Below the pieces are notes generated by a model, which saw only the letters and a list, made by a program, of their open reading frames with translations, did not search any database and had not been told where the DNA came from. A program made the translations under genes and the position numbers. From positions 943,432-1,007,431 of the forward strand of contig JAHPZH010000001.1 in NCBI GenBank assembly GCA_019058315.1: 64,000 nucleotides of DNA, written 5' to 3'. Positions 34,847-43,213 of this stretch are shown here, piece by piece (positions within the stretch are counted from its first letter, which is position 1; the number at the start of each line of letters is the position of its first letter). Source of the DNA: Candidatus Helarchaeota archaeon. Its GTDB lineage: Archaea > Asgardarchaeota > Lokiarchaeia > Helarchaeales > RDOG01.

Positions 34847-36511
34847 ATGTCAAAGAAAAAATTTAGATTAAGAAAATCATCCATTCTAAGAGATGCCATA
34901 AAAGGTAAGGCGGAAACTGTTGGAGAAAAGGAATGGCTTACTTATATTAAAGATTTTGATAAAGGGATTGATAAAAAATATACTTATTTGGATTCACATT
35001 TAATTTCGAACCGTATTGGGAATGGTTTATTAAAATTAGGCTTAAAAAGAGGAGATGGAATTGCCTTAATGGAGGTAAATTCTCCAGAATTTATACATTC
35101 TGTATTTGCTTCTTTTAAAATTGGAGCTTACATTGTATTAGTTAATACTGGGTTAAAAGGAGACGGTTTAGCCTTTATTATAAATCATTCTGATGCAGTG
35201 GCAGTACTTATTAATCATACGTATTTAGAGAGAATATTAGAGATTAAGGATCAATTAAAGAATATAAAATATATTATTGTTGATATAAATGAAGCTCCAG
35301 AAGATTTTAAACTGCCTGACGATGCGGTTTCTATTCAAGAATTGATGAAGGCACCCGATGACGATATAGATGCTGAGATCAGTCTTGATGATTTGGCTAT
35401 GCTTATGTACACAGCAGGCACAACTGGATTACCAAAGGGTGTAGTTTTTTTACAGGGAAAATTATTAGGTGGCATGAATGTTAAATCACTCGCAGCAATG
35501 GGCGGAATAACTGCTGATAAAGGTGATGTTCTATTTACTTGTTTACCTCTTTTTCATTCTAATGCGCTATTCCTTACAACTTTAAATGGTTATTTTAGCG
35601 AATTACCTGTAGTCCTCGCTAAAAGATTTAGTGCTAGCAGACATTGGAATATTTGTCGAAAATATAATATTACATCTTTTAATGCTCTTGGAGCAATGAT
35701 TCCAATTTTAATGAAACAACCAGAAAGACCAAATGATAAAGAACATAAAGTTAGGAGAATTAATAGCGCTGCATGTCCGAAAGAAATTTGGGAAGCATTT
35801 GAAAAAAGATTTAATGTTCCTTTAAACGAAGCTTATGGAGCAACAGACGGTGGGGGATTTATGCTAGCTAATTTTGGAGGAGATAAACAGCCAGTAGGTT
35901 CAATGGGAAAGGCAGTACCTGGCACTAATGCATCGGTTCTAGACTATGATGGAACTCATTTAGGTCCTAATGAAATTGGTGAGCTTGTTTTTGAATGGAA
36001 AGATACTGAGGCAAAACAAAGAGAAGTTAAATATTATAAGAATGTAGAGGCATCAAAAAAATTAATTATACAAGATAAAGATGGAAACAATTGGTTTAGT
36101 ACAGGAGATTTAGTTTATAAAGACGAAGATGGCTGGTTCTATTATGTAGATAGAAAAAAAGACGTTATTAGAAGAAGAGGTGAAAATATTGCCTCATTTA
36201 GTATTGAAAAAATAATTAATTTACAAGATAAAGTATTAGAATCTGCCGCTTATGGAGTCAAATCTGAACTAGGAGAAGATGAAGTTATGGTCGCTGTTGT
36301 TTTGAAACCAGGTGAAACTATGACCCCAGAAGAACTTCTAGATTTTTGTCAAGATAAAATGGCACATTTTATGGTTCCCAGATATGTCGAATTTATGCTA
36401 CAATTGCCAAAAAGTCCAGTTCATAGAGTATTAAAAAGGGAACTTAAAAAAATTGGTGTAACCGAAAATACCTGGGATCGGGAAAAAGCAGGTTATAAAG
36501 TAAAACGTTGA
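34847..36511 (+). CDS. Acyl-CoA synthetase (AMP-forming ligase)
   Basis: This is an ANL-superfamily ligase that activates a carboxylic acid as the adenylate and then the CoA thioester. Core motifs are MYTAGTTGLPKGVVF, YGATDGGG, STGDLVYKDEDGWFYYVDRKKDVIRRRGENI and the C-terminal catalytic lysine in RVLKRELKK. It most resembles crotonobetaine/carnitine- or long-chain-type CoA ligases. It starts five bases after the reductase and is followed by a DUF35 gene and a thiolase, fitting a beta-oxidation-like route. The acid is not known. Confidence 0.9.
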   Translation: MSKKKFRLRKSSILRDAIKGKAETVGEKEWLTYIKDFDKGIDKKYTYLDSHLISNRIGNGLLKLGLKRGDGIALMEVNSPEFIHSVFASFKIGAYIVLVNTGLKGDGLAFIINHSDAVAVLINHTYLERILEIKDQLKNIKYIIVDINEAPEDFKLPDDAVSIQELMKAPDDDIDAEISLDDLAMLMYTAGTTGLPKGVVFLQGKLLGGMNVKSLAAMGGITADKGDVLFTCLPLFHSNALFLTTLNGYFSELPVVLAKRFSASRHWNICRKYNITSFNALGAMIPILMKQPERPNDKEHKVRRINSAACPKEIWEAFEKRFNVPLNEAYGATDGGGFMLANFGGDKQPVGSMGKAVPGTNASVLDYDGTHLGPNEIGELVFEWKDTEAKQREVKYYKNVEASKKLIIQDKDGNNWFSTGDLVYKDEDGWFYYVDRKKDVIRRRGENIASFSIEKIINLQDKVLESAAYGVKSELGEDEVMVAVVLKPGETMTPEELLDFCQDKMAHFMVPRYVEFMLQLPKSPVHRVLKRELKKIGVTENTWDREKAGYKVKR

Positions 36512-36527
36512 CGTGGTGTTGTTATTA

Positions 36528-36893
36528 ATGAGTTTATACATTAATGGTAAGTTAAATGGAGTCAAATGTAATGATTGTGGACATATTAGATTTCCATTCA
36601 CAAACTATTGTAATAAATGCCAATCTGAAAATGTATCATCATATCTTATTGGTCCAAAAGGTCAGTTAATGAGTTATACTATTTCATATACAAGACCAAT
36701 GATGGGTAAATTTAAAGCTCCATATGCTTATGGAGTTTCAAGGTTTTTAGTGGATGAAGGAAAACATGTTGATGTTTTGGGTATAATAAATCCAAAGATT
36801 CCATTTGAAGATATTAAAATTGACGACGAAATTGAACTTATTGAAGATAAATTATTTGTTATATTTAATATGGCAGGTGTTGAAGAAAAATGA
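36528..36893 (+). CDS. DUF35 / OB-fold zinc-ribbon acyl-CoA-associated protein
   Basis: This is a protein of about 120 residues with an N-terminal zinc ribbon (KCNDCG and CNKC) and an OB-fold (YTRPMMGKFKAPYAYGVSRFL, VDVLGIINP). DUF35 proteins pair with thiolases in archaea, where they bridge acyl-CoA between active sites. ATG 36528 is preferred to the upstream GTGs. Its last four bases overlap the thiolase start, consistent with translational coupling. Confidence 0.85.
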   Translation: MSLYINGKLNGVKCNDCGHIRFPFTNYCNKCQSENVSSYLIGPKGQLMSYTISYTRPMMGKFKAPYAYGVSRFLVDEGKHVDVLGIINPKIPFEDIKIDDEIELIEDKLFVIFNMAGVEEK

Positions 36894-38080
36894 GAAATGT
36901 TGCAGTTGTTGGCGCAGGAGTATTTCCATTCGGTCGCCACGATGATCTTTTATATATGAATATGGGACGTCCAGCAGTTCTTGAAGCTATTCAAGACGCT
37001 GGTATAGATAAAAAACAAATTGAAGCATGCTATTGTGGTACTACTGGTGGTGTTGGAGTAGCACATGATATCTTGAATGAAATAGATATCTTAGGCATAC
37101 CTATTACAAGAGTAGAAAATGCTTGTGTATCTGGTTCAAATGCAATTCGACAAGCTTGGATGGATATTGCTTTAGGTCTTCATGATATTATGTTAGTTAT
37201 TGGTATCGAGAAAATGAAAGATAATTCTATGGCAGCTGTATCAGGAGGTCAAGGACGTATTCAACTTGAAATGAAGGCAATTAGAAAATTTCAAGTTTTC
37301 TCAAGCATGGGAATTGTCGGACCACCTGGTTATTTCGCATTAGCTGCGCAACGACATATGGTAGAATTTGGAACTACAAAAGAACAGCTTGCAAAAGTCG
37401 TGATTAAAAGCAGAAATAATGCAAAAAATAATTCTAAGGCTGAACATAGAAAGCCTATGACAATAGATGAAGTTTTAAATGATAAAATGATTAATCCGCC
37501 ATTAACAAGAAGCCAATGTTGCCCAAAAACCGATGGTGCTGCGGCTGCAATTTTAATGAGCGAAGAACTAGCTAAAAAATATACAGATACTCCTGTGTGG
37601 ATTAAAGGATCTGCTATGGGATCTGATTATACATTAAACTTAATGTCTAATTTAACAACTATGCCTAATACTGAAGTAGCTAAAAAAGCATTTAAAATGG
37701 CCAAATTAGAACCTAAAGATTTCTTTAAAAATGGATTTGCAGAAGTTCACGATTGTTTTTCAATTTCAGAGTATTTACATTATGAAGATTTCGGTTTTTG
37801 TAAAAAAGGAGAAGGTCCAAAAATGTTGGAGGAAGGTATTACTGAAATTGATGGTACCCTTCCCATAAATCCTTCTGGAGGATTATTATCATGTGGTCAT
37901 CCACTTGGAGCAACTGGAGTTCGACAAGTTGCGGAGATACTTTATCAAATGCGAAAAGATAAAGAAGTAGCAAAACGTCAAATCCCAGACAGCAATCTTA
38001 ATCTTGCACTAACACACACAATGGGGCAACCTGTCTTAGGATGGACCGGGTGTATTCATATATTTACTCGAGAACTCTAA
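36890..38080 (+). CDS. Thiolase-family protein (acetyl-CoA acetyltransferase / SCP2 type)
   Basis: This 396-residue thiolase fold protein has the nucleophilic cysteine in NACVSGSNAIRQA, the histidine in EVHDCFSISEY and the C-terminal SCGHPLGATGVRQ motif. In beta-oxidation it would cleave a 3-ketoacyl-CoA. The DUF35 protein encoded just before it is the usual archaeal partner. The gene begins at the ATGA overlap with that gene and closes the core of the catabolic series. Confidence 0.9.
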   Translation: MRNVAVVGAGVFPFGRHDDLLYMNMGRPAVLEAIQDAGIDKKQIEACYCGTTGGVGVAHDILNEIDILGIPITRVENACVSGSNAIRQAWMDIALGLHDIMLVIGIEKMKDNSMAAVSGGQGRIQLEMKAIRKFQVFSSMGIVGPPGYFALAAQRHMVEFGTTKEQLAKVVIKSRNNAKNNSKAEHRKPMTIDEVLNDKMINPPLTRSQCCPKTDGAAAAILMSEELAKKYTDTPVWIKGSAMGSDYTLNLMSNLTTMPNTEVAKKAFKMAKLEPKDFFKNGFAEVHDCFSISEYLHYEDFGFCKKGEGPKMLEEGITEIDGTLPINPSGGLLSCGHPLGATGVRQVAEILYQMRKDKEVAKRQIPDSNLNLALTHTMGQPVLGWTGCIHIFTREL

Positions 38081-38177
38081 ATCTAATTAAAAATTTAAAA
38101 TAGTCAATTTTTTCTCTTTATAAAACCTTGTTTTTATGATGTAAACTTTATAAAATTAAAATTATTTAATTTGGTAT

Positions 38178-39200
38178 ATGGATAATATCACACCAAAAGA
38201 ACGTGTATTTCGAGCATTAAATTGCGAAGAAGTTGATAAAATACCCGTTGTCCCACAATTAACGTTTGCAGCTGCAAAATATAGAGATAAATCCATATCA
38301 GAGGTTTTGGTTGATCCTCAACTACAGCTGGAGGCACTTTTATATGCACAAAAACAATGTGGATATGATGGGATATATGCAAATTGGGAAAGTAGTAGCG
38401 TTCTTTTAGCTTCTGCAATGGGTTGTAGTATAATTACTTTTGAAGATATTTCGCCAAGAATAAAAAACCCATTAGTAAGTACTCTAGAAAGTGCAAAAAA
38501 TTTATTCATACCTCACCCTAAAAAAGCAGGACGACTTCCTTTGAATCTTGAGTTAACTAAAAATTTAATTGAGAAAGTTGGAAATAATTTGGCAATTTTT
38601 AATTATTTACCAGGTCCATTTTCATTTGCAGCAGTACTTATGGGTGTAGATGAAGCTTTAACTAAAATTTTTAATGATCCAGAATTATTAAAAATTGTTA
38701 TGGAATCTGCAAGACTTGCAGCAGTCACATTTGGTGTTACTAAAATTCAAATGGGAGCTGAAATTTTAACCATTGTAGAACCATTTTCCAATTTTGATAA
38801 TCTTTCTCCAAAACAATTTGAAGATATTTGTCTTCCTTCTATCAAAAAAATGGTTAATGAATTACGTCTTAAAAAAACTAAAATTGGACTTCATGTTTGT
38901 GGGAACTCGTTTCCTTTAATTGATCTTTTAGTAGATACGGGTATAGATTTTCTAGAACTAGATTCAAAAGTTGATTTAGCTGCAATTCGTAAAAAAATCA
39001 AATCAGATATTTGTCTTATTGGTAATATCGATACAACTAATCTATTTATGAAACCTGCAGTTGAAATCGAGAATGAATGTAAAGACCTAATTAATAAAAT
39101 GGGGGATAGAGGATTTATATTAAGTTCGAGTTGTGAAATTAGATTCCGGACTCCCCTTGAAAATATTTGTAGTATGGTGAAAAGTACAAATCTCAAATAA
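38178..39200 (+). CDS. Uroporphyrinogen decarboxylase-family protein (MtaA/CmuA-like)
   Basis: This UroD fold protein resembles corrinoid:CoM or methylcobamide methyltransferases. The zinc site pattern is present: HVCGN, and SSSCEIRFRTP near the end. Other fold markers are NYLPGPFSFAAVLMG and IGNIDTTNLF. Such proteins move methyl groups from a corrinoid protein to a thiol, but no corrinoid protein gene is visible here. It follows the thiolase by 98 bases and may not share its transcript. Confidence 0.82.
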   Translation: MDNITPKERVFRALNCEEVDKIPVVPQLTFAAAKYRDKSISEVLVDPQLQLEALLYAQKQCGYDGIYANWESSSVLLASAMGCSIITFEDISPRIKNPLVSTLESAKNLFIPHPKKAGRLPLNLELTKNLIEKVGNNLAIFNYLPGPFSFAAVLMGVDEALTKIFNDPELLKIVMESARLAAVTFGVTKIQMGAEILTIVEPFSNFDNLSPKQFEDICLPSIKKMVNELRLKKTKIGLHVCGNSFPLIDLLVDTGIDFLELDSKVDLAAIRKKIKSDICLIGNIDTTNLFMKPAVEIENECKDLINKMGDRGFILSSSCEIRFRTPLENICSMVKSTNLK

Positions 39201-39233
39201 CACTACAGATATTTATTTCTTGGTATAAATTAT

Positions 39234-39569
39234 TTAATAACCATATTTTATAGTTTCATTAAATAAGTGATCGAAATTAATTTGATACATTGGTTCTTTC
39301 CAAAAGTCAGATACAATTTTAATTATTCTTCCATATGCAATAATTCTATCACTCTTTCGTAAATGAGGTATAATAAGTTCTCCGGCTACACGCCCCGCCA
39401 CGCCTAATGCTGGGATTTCATCCGGTAATCCGTCAGGAAGACCATCTATATCATTATCTACGTTAAACATAAAACTTAATCTAATTGATTGATGACTACG
39501 AATAAAATGAATATCAGAAGTTGTTATATTTCCTCTTAAAATTCCTTCAAATAAAATCTGTTTAGATAA
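39234..39569 (-). CDS. Small OB-like-domain protein (probable non-NTG start)
   Basis: The product contains one copy of a domain found twice in the gene at 41162: an ILFEG-L-G-IT opening, a DGLPDEIPALG middle, a LRKSDRIIAYGRI strand and an FNETIKYGY end. A GTG at 39578 overlaps the AGGAGG site with no spacer. The in-frame TTA at 39569 lies eight bases after the site and aligns with the presumed ATC start of 41162 (TTA-SKQILFEG against ATC-REKILYKG). The beta-rich pattern suggests a small OB-like barrel. It faces away from the pentapeptide gene. Function is unknown. Confidence 0.65.
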   Translation of the reverse strand, partial: LSKQILFEGILRGNITTSDIHFIRSHQSIRLSFMFNVDNDIDGLPDGLPDEIPALGVAGRVAGELIIPHLRKSDRIIAYGRIIKIVSDFWKEPMYQINFDHLFNETIKYGY

Positions 39570-39719
39570 CCCAAACACCTCCTTTTTAATATTTTTATTT
39601 CTATTTTATATTGAAATAAAGTAATTAAAAACAATATATAATATGTGCTTTTTTAATAAATTGGATTTTTAATAATTATTTTAATGAACAATTAAATTTA
39701 AATGGAATAAGGCATTAAA

Positions 39720-41141
39720 ATGGCAAGCGATTATGAGACCATGATAAAATTTAGGGAACGACAAGATCCTTTAAGCCAAGATGAATTCGATAAAATTTTA
39801 AAGGAGCATATGAAATTTATAAAATCGGGGGGAGCTGGCGTAAATTTGAAAACTCGTCTACTTTGGAAGTCTTGGGTTGTGAAAAAAGTAGTTTTTGGTC
39901 AATATTTAGGACCAGAGGGGACTGATGGTAAACAAATTGCTTTGAGTTACAATAATCTTGAAAATATTAAATTTGATAACATTTCTTTGACCTACGCTGA
40001 TTTAGTAGGAGTTCGATGCCGAAAAAACAGTTTTAAAAAAACCAATCTGACAGGAAGTATTCTTATCGATTCTAATTTTACTGGCTCTAGCTTTGAAGGT
40101 GCAAATCTTTCTAAGACTGATTTTTCAAGATCTATTATGGTTGACTGTAGTTTAAGAAATGTAAATCTTACTGATGCAGATTTTGAGAATGTGGACCTTA
40201 CAGGAGCAGATTTGACTGGAGCTATCATTACACCCGAAACAAATTTTAAAGGAACTATATTTAAAGATGCAGTTAAAGATTTCAAAAAAGTACAAACAAC
40301 TAAAAAAAATATAAAAACCAAAAAAACTAAGCACACTCTTGTTAAGTCATATATGAATTGTTCAATATGTAAAACTCTACCTGATAACTATGGAGCTTAT
40401 TGGAAGGGGGGAGATCTTCAATCAAAACCAATGCCTGCTTCAGCAGCTAAGCTTGAGGTTGTAGGGGCCCCAATATATAATAAAAGTACAAGTTATTCAC
40501 ATACAGTTATACAACGTTGTCCAGAATGTGGAACTTGTTATAGGTGGCAATTTGAATATGAATATCTTGTGGGTGGTTCTGAAGATGAAATAGATGTAAC
40601 TCGTTTAAGTAGAGATGAGGGGGAAAAAGAAGTTAGAAAGATTATTTTGGATGTTAGAATGCAATATGCTCAACTCAGGGCAGAGGGAGTAGCAAAACTC
40701 CAGTTGCTAAAGGACGTAAAGAAGTTAGATAATGAACAACTTCATGATGCAGTTAATATATTTCATCATAATCAATTGGTTAAAAGTTTTGACATTTCTT
40801 ATGCGATCAAACATCTTGTTGAAGCATTAATTAACCACAGACATATAAAAGATGATTGTAATGGACAATATATTTATTGGACTTTAAGTGAATTTAAAAG
40901 TAAAAACGAAAAAAATGGAGAAAAATTACTCAATCTTATTCTAAGCCATAAGGGAAAGATCTTTCCACCCGAAGTTCAAGATCTTGTTAAAGAGTGTAAA
41001 CTCGAACAACTTGAGAAACTTACTAAGAAAGTAAAAATATTAGAGGAAAAATTAAGATCAGAAAATCTTGAAATGGAAGATTATAAACGAATAAATAGAC
41101 GAATCGAGCAATTATATAAAAAAATAAAAGATTTTAGCTAA
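39720..41141 (+). CDS. Pentapeptide-repeat protein with zinc knuckles and C-terminal coiled coil
   Basis: Residues 1-75 form an unrecognised charged domain. About 80-180 are pentapeptide repeats (A(D/N)LxG-type: TNLTGSILIDSNFTGSSFEGANLSKTDF...ADLTGAII) that build a square beta-helix. Then a CSIC...CPECGTC pair follows, a likely zinc site. A helical region ends in a coiled coil with KLTKKVKILEEKL. AAGG lies seven bases before the ATG. The flanking genes carry copies of a novel small domain, so the three may work together. No function is evident. Confidence 0.72.
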   Translation: MASDYETMIKFRERQDPLSQDEFDKILKEHMKFIKSGGAGVNLKTRLLWKSWVVKKVVFGQYLGPEGTDGKQIALSYNNLENIKFDNISLTYADLVGVRCRKNSFKKTNLTGSILIDSNFTGSSFEGANLSKTDFSRSIMVDCSLRNVNLTDADFENVDLTGADLTGAIITPETNFKGTIFKDAVKDFKKVQTTKKNIKTKKTKHTLVKSYMNCSICKTLPDNYGAYWKGGDLQSKPMPASAAKLEVVGAPIYNKSTSYSHTVIQRCPECGTCYRWQFEYEYLVGGSEDEIDVTRLSRDEGEKEVRKIILDVRMQYAQLRAEGVAKLQLLKDVKKLDNEQLHDAVNIFHHNQLVKSFDISYAIKHLVEALINHRHIKDDCNGQYIYWTLSEFKSKNEKNGEKLLNLILSHKGKIFPPEVQDLVKECKLEQLEKLTKKVKILEEKLRSENLEMEDYKRINRRIEQLYKKIKDFS

Positions 41142-41161
41142 CAAAAAAGAAGGTTTCAATA

Positions 41162-41749
41162 ATCAGAGAAAAAATTTTATACAAAGGCATTATTCAAGGA
41201 GTAGTTACTTCAGTTTTATTGATTGGTAAAGGTTATTTATATTTTACAATTAAAATGGAAGCTGAACTAGATCAGATTCCAAATGAAATTCCAGTTTATG
41301 CAAGGGAAAGTATTCTTCTGCGACAAGGGGATAAAATAGACATATATGGAGAAATTTTTCGTGGAGATTTAAAGATCTGGGAAAAAGATATTGTTAGAAT
41401 GTTTCCCGAGCATATATATAATAAAACTCTCAAATGCGGCTTTAAAAAAGGGTCTAGAAAAAAAATTTTACATAAAGGAAGATTTCATGGGAAAATAACT
41501 TCAGTTTTTTTAATAAAAGGTCCAATTGGTGGCGATTTCATGTATTTTAGTATTAAACCTGATAGAAAAATTTATGATGTTCCAGAAGAAATCTTTGTTG
41601 ATGCTGATGAGATGACTTTATTACGAGAAGGAGATACTGTTTTAGTTGATGGAGAAATTTATTTACAAAGTTTGAAATTCTGGGAAGCTGATTCAATTGA
41701 AATGAGAGCAAAGCACGTCCAAAATGAGACCTTAAATTTAGGATTTTAA
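41162..41749 (+). CDS. Two-copy novel OB-like domain protein (probable ATC start)
   Basis: This 195-residue protein consists of two tandem copies of a domain. Each has KIL-KG---G-ITSV-LI, a variable loop, IPNEIPV or VPEEIFV, a L-(E/Q)GD-(V/I)--(Y/D)GEI strand, a W-(A/K)D segment and a H--N-TL--GF end. A TTG at 41219 would cut off the first half of copy one. In frame upstream, ATC 41162 lies eight bases after AGAAGG and restores the full first copy. ATA 41159 is the next possibility. The gene follows the pentapeptide gene by 20 bases. Confidence 0.68.
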   Translation: MREKILYKGIIQGVVTSVLLIGKGYLYFTIKMEAELDQIPNEIPVYARESILLRQGDKIDIYGEIFRGDLKIWEKDIVRMFPEHIYNKTLKCGFKKGSRKKILHKGRFHGKITSVFLIKGPIGGDFMYFSIKPDRKIYDVPEEIFVDADEMTLLREGDTVLVDGEIYLQSLKFWEADSIEMRAKHVQNETLNLGF

Positions 41750-41785
41750 TAAATTTGATAAATTTCGTTTCTTTGTTTAAAAAAC

Positions 41786-43003
41786 TTAGGTTACTGTAAA
41801 TCTATTAAATATTTTCAATTTATTTGCCAAATCTCTATCTGAAGAAAAAAAAGTAAGACCAAAGGTAATAGAAGTAATTAAGAACCCCAAAGAGCTTAAA
41901 TCAAATACACATAATAAAAATAGAATTATTGCACCCATAGATAATATTGTCCAACCAAATAGAATATTGGGGAGATCGTTTTTTGTAGGTTTTCTTCTTT
42001 GAGGAAATTTATTATAATAATTGATTAAAAAAGAAATCCCTAAAAGTGCGATTATAGCAATGGGCCAACTCAAAAATATACTCATTAATTCTCCATTTAA
42101 AAATGGCATGAAAAAATCTTCAAAAACATAGTCTTCAGTATAAATATCAAATAGACTTGATTCAATTGGTCTTGGAATTATTAGATACCGATCATTATAC
42201 ATTAAATAAGGTTCACCAACTCCAGGCCACCAATTAAGGTATATTGGATTAATTGGTAGGAATAAATACATACGAAATGGTTCAAAACGTATTTGATCTT
42301 GTATTATTAATATACTAGTTCCGTTGATGAAGACTACTGGAAAATCATGAGAATCACCCTCTGCCATATAAGCATCATATCCCATAAATTTAAGAAATGA
42401 TACACTAAATACAGCAATTCCAGTACAATCTGAAGTAAATCCATTACTTATTATCTCAGAAACAGTAGGGAGATGGTCGAAAGCAAGTCTAGGTGGATTA
42501 AAATCATAAGTATAACGTATTAAGCTGAAATATTTTGGATCTAGAGTATATCTTCTCCACCAAGGATTATAAATAAAATTACTAATGTTTTGCAATTTAT
42601 TTATTTCATCTTTAACTTCATTAAATTGTATTCCATAGGTATCATTAAACCAGTTATGAAATGTTGTATTTAATCCAAAAAAGAAAGGATGATACGTTTC
42701 TATCACAGATTTACGATTCATTCTTCGATAAATCTGATTTCCCCAATCAGTGACATTAGGAAATGTGATGAGAAATATTAGAAATAAAAAAATAGACAGT
42801 TTTGTGGCTCTCAAAAAGAAATCTTTCCGTCTTAACGTTGCTAATGCTACAATTAGAAAGGGTAAAAAATAAAGCGCAGAAGCTATTAAATAAAATTGGG
42901 AAATGATAAAGAAATAGAAAATAAAACATGGAATGCCAATAATTATAAAAAAAAGTTTCTTTTTTCCTATTTTTTTTATAAAATCTCCTAATTTTCCTTT
43001 CAA
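41786..43003 (-). CDS. Transglutaminase-like membrane protein
   Basis: The N-terminal 120 residues hold four or so hydrophobic helices. The middle has a transglutaminase-like core: the catalytic cysteine in FTSDCTGIAVFSVSFLKFMGYDAYM, the histidine in GDSHDFPVVFINGTS, and a later aspartate or asparagine. Two or three more helices close the protein. It probably acts as a membrane-anchored protease or cross-linking enzyme facing outside. The TTG start has GAGG seven bases upstream. It is convergent with the preceding gene and divergent from the esterase. Confidence 0.72.
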   Translation of the reverse strand: MKGKLGDFIKKIGKKKLFFIIIGIPCFIFYFFIISQFYLIASALYFLPFLIVALATLRRKDFFLRATKLSIFLFLIFLITFPNVTDWGNQIYRRMNRKSVIETYHPFFFGLNTTFHNWFNDTYGIQFNEVKDEINKLQNISNFIYNPWWRRYTLDPKYFSLIRYTYDFNPPRLAFDHLPTVSEIISNGFTSDCTGIAVFSVSFLKFMGYDAYMAEGDSHDFPVVFINGTSILIIQDQIRFEPFRMYLFLPINPIYLNWWPGVGEPYLMYNDRYLIIPRPIESSLFDIYTEDYVFEDFFMPFLNGELMSIFLSWPIAIIALLGISFLINYYNKFPQRRKPTKNDLPNILFGWTILSMGAIILFLLCVFDLSSLGFLITSITFGLTFFSSDRDLANKLKIFNRFTVT

Positions 43004-43213
43004 TGATTTACCTCAATTTAATATGATAGCTCAAAATAATTTTAAATTTAACGTTCGACTTCTAAAAAAGCAATTGAGAAATAAATTAATAAATATCCTA
43101 GTGTTAATTAAAAGAATAATATATCGATTTTTAAAGATTTTTTAATTATAGTCTTTATGAATTGATTGATTTACGCATTATTCGATTGTACAAGTCGTTT
43201 TATAGGTGAATTC

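Noticed and set aside
41135..41219. Frameshifted fusion between the pentapeptide gene and the 41162 gene
   Set aside because: The second frame has a stop (TAG) just before 41138 and a ribosome site after it, so the genes are separate.
43166..43213. Upstream TTG start of the esterase giving a longer N-terminus
   Set aside because: No ribosome site precedes it, whereas GGTGA lies right before ATG 43214.
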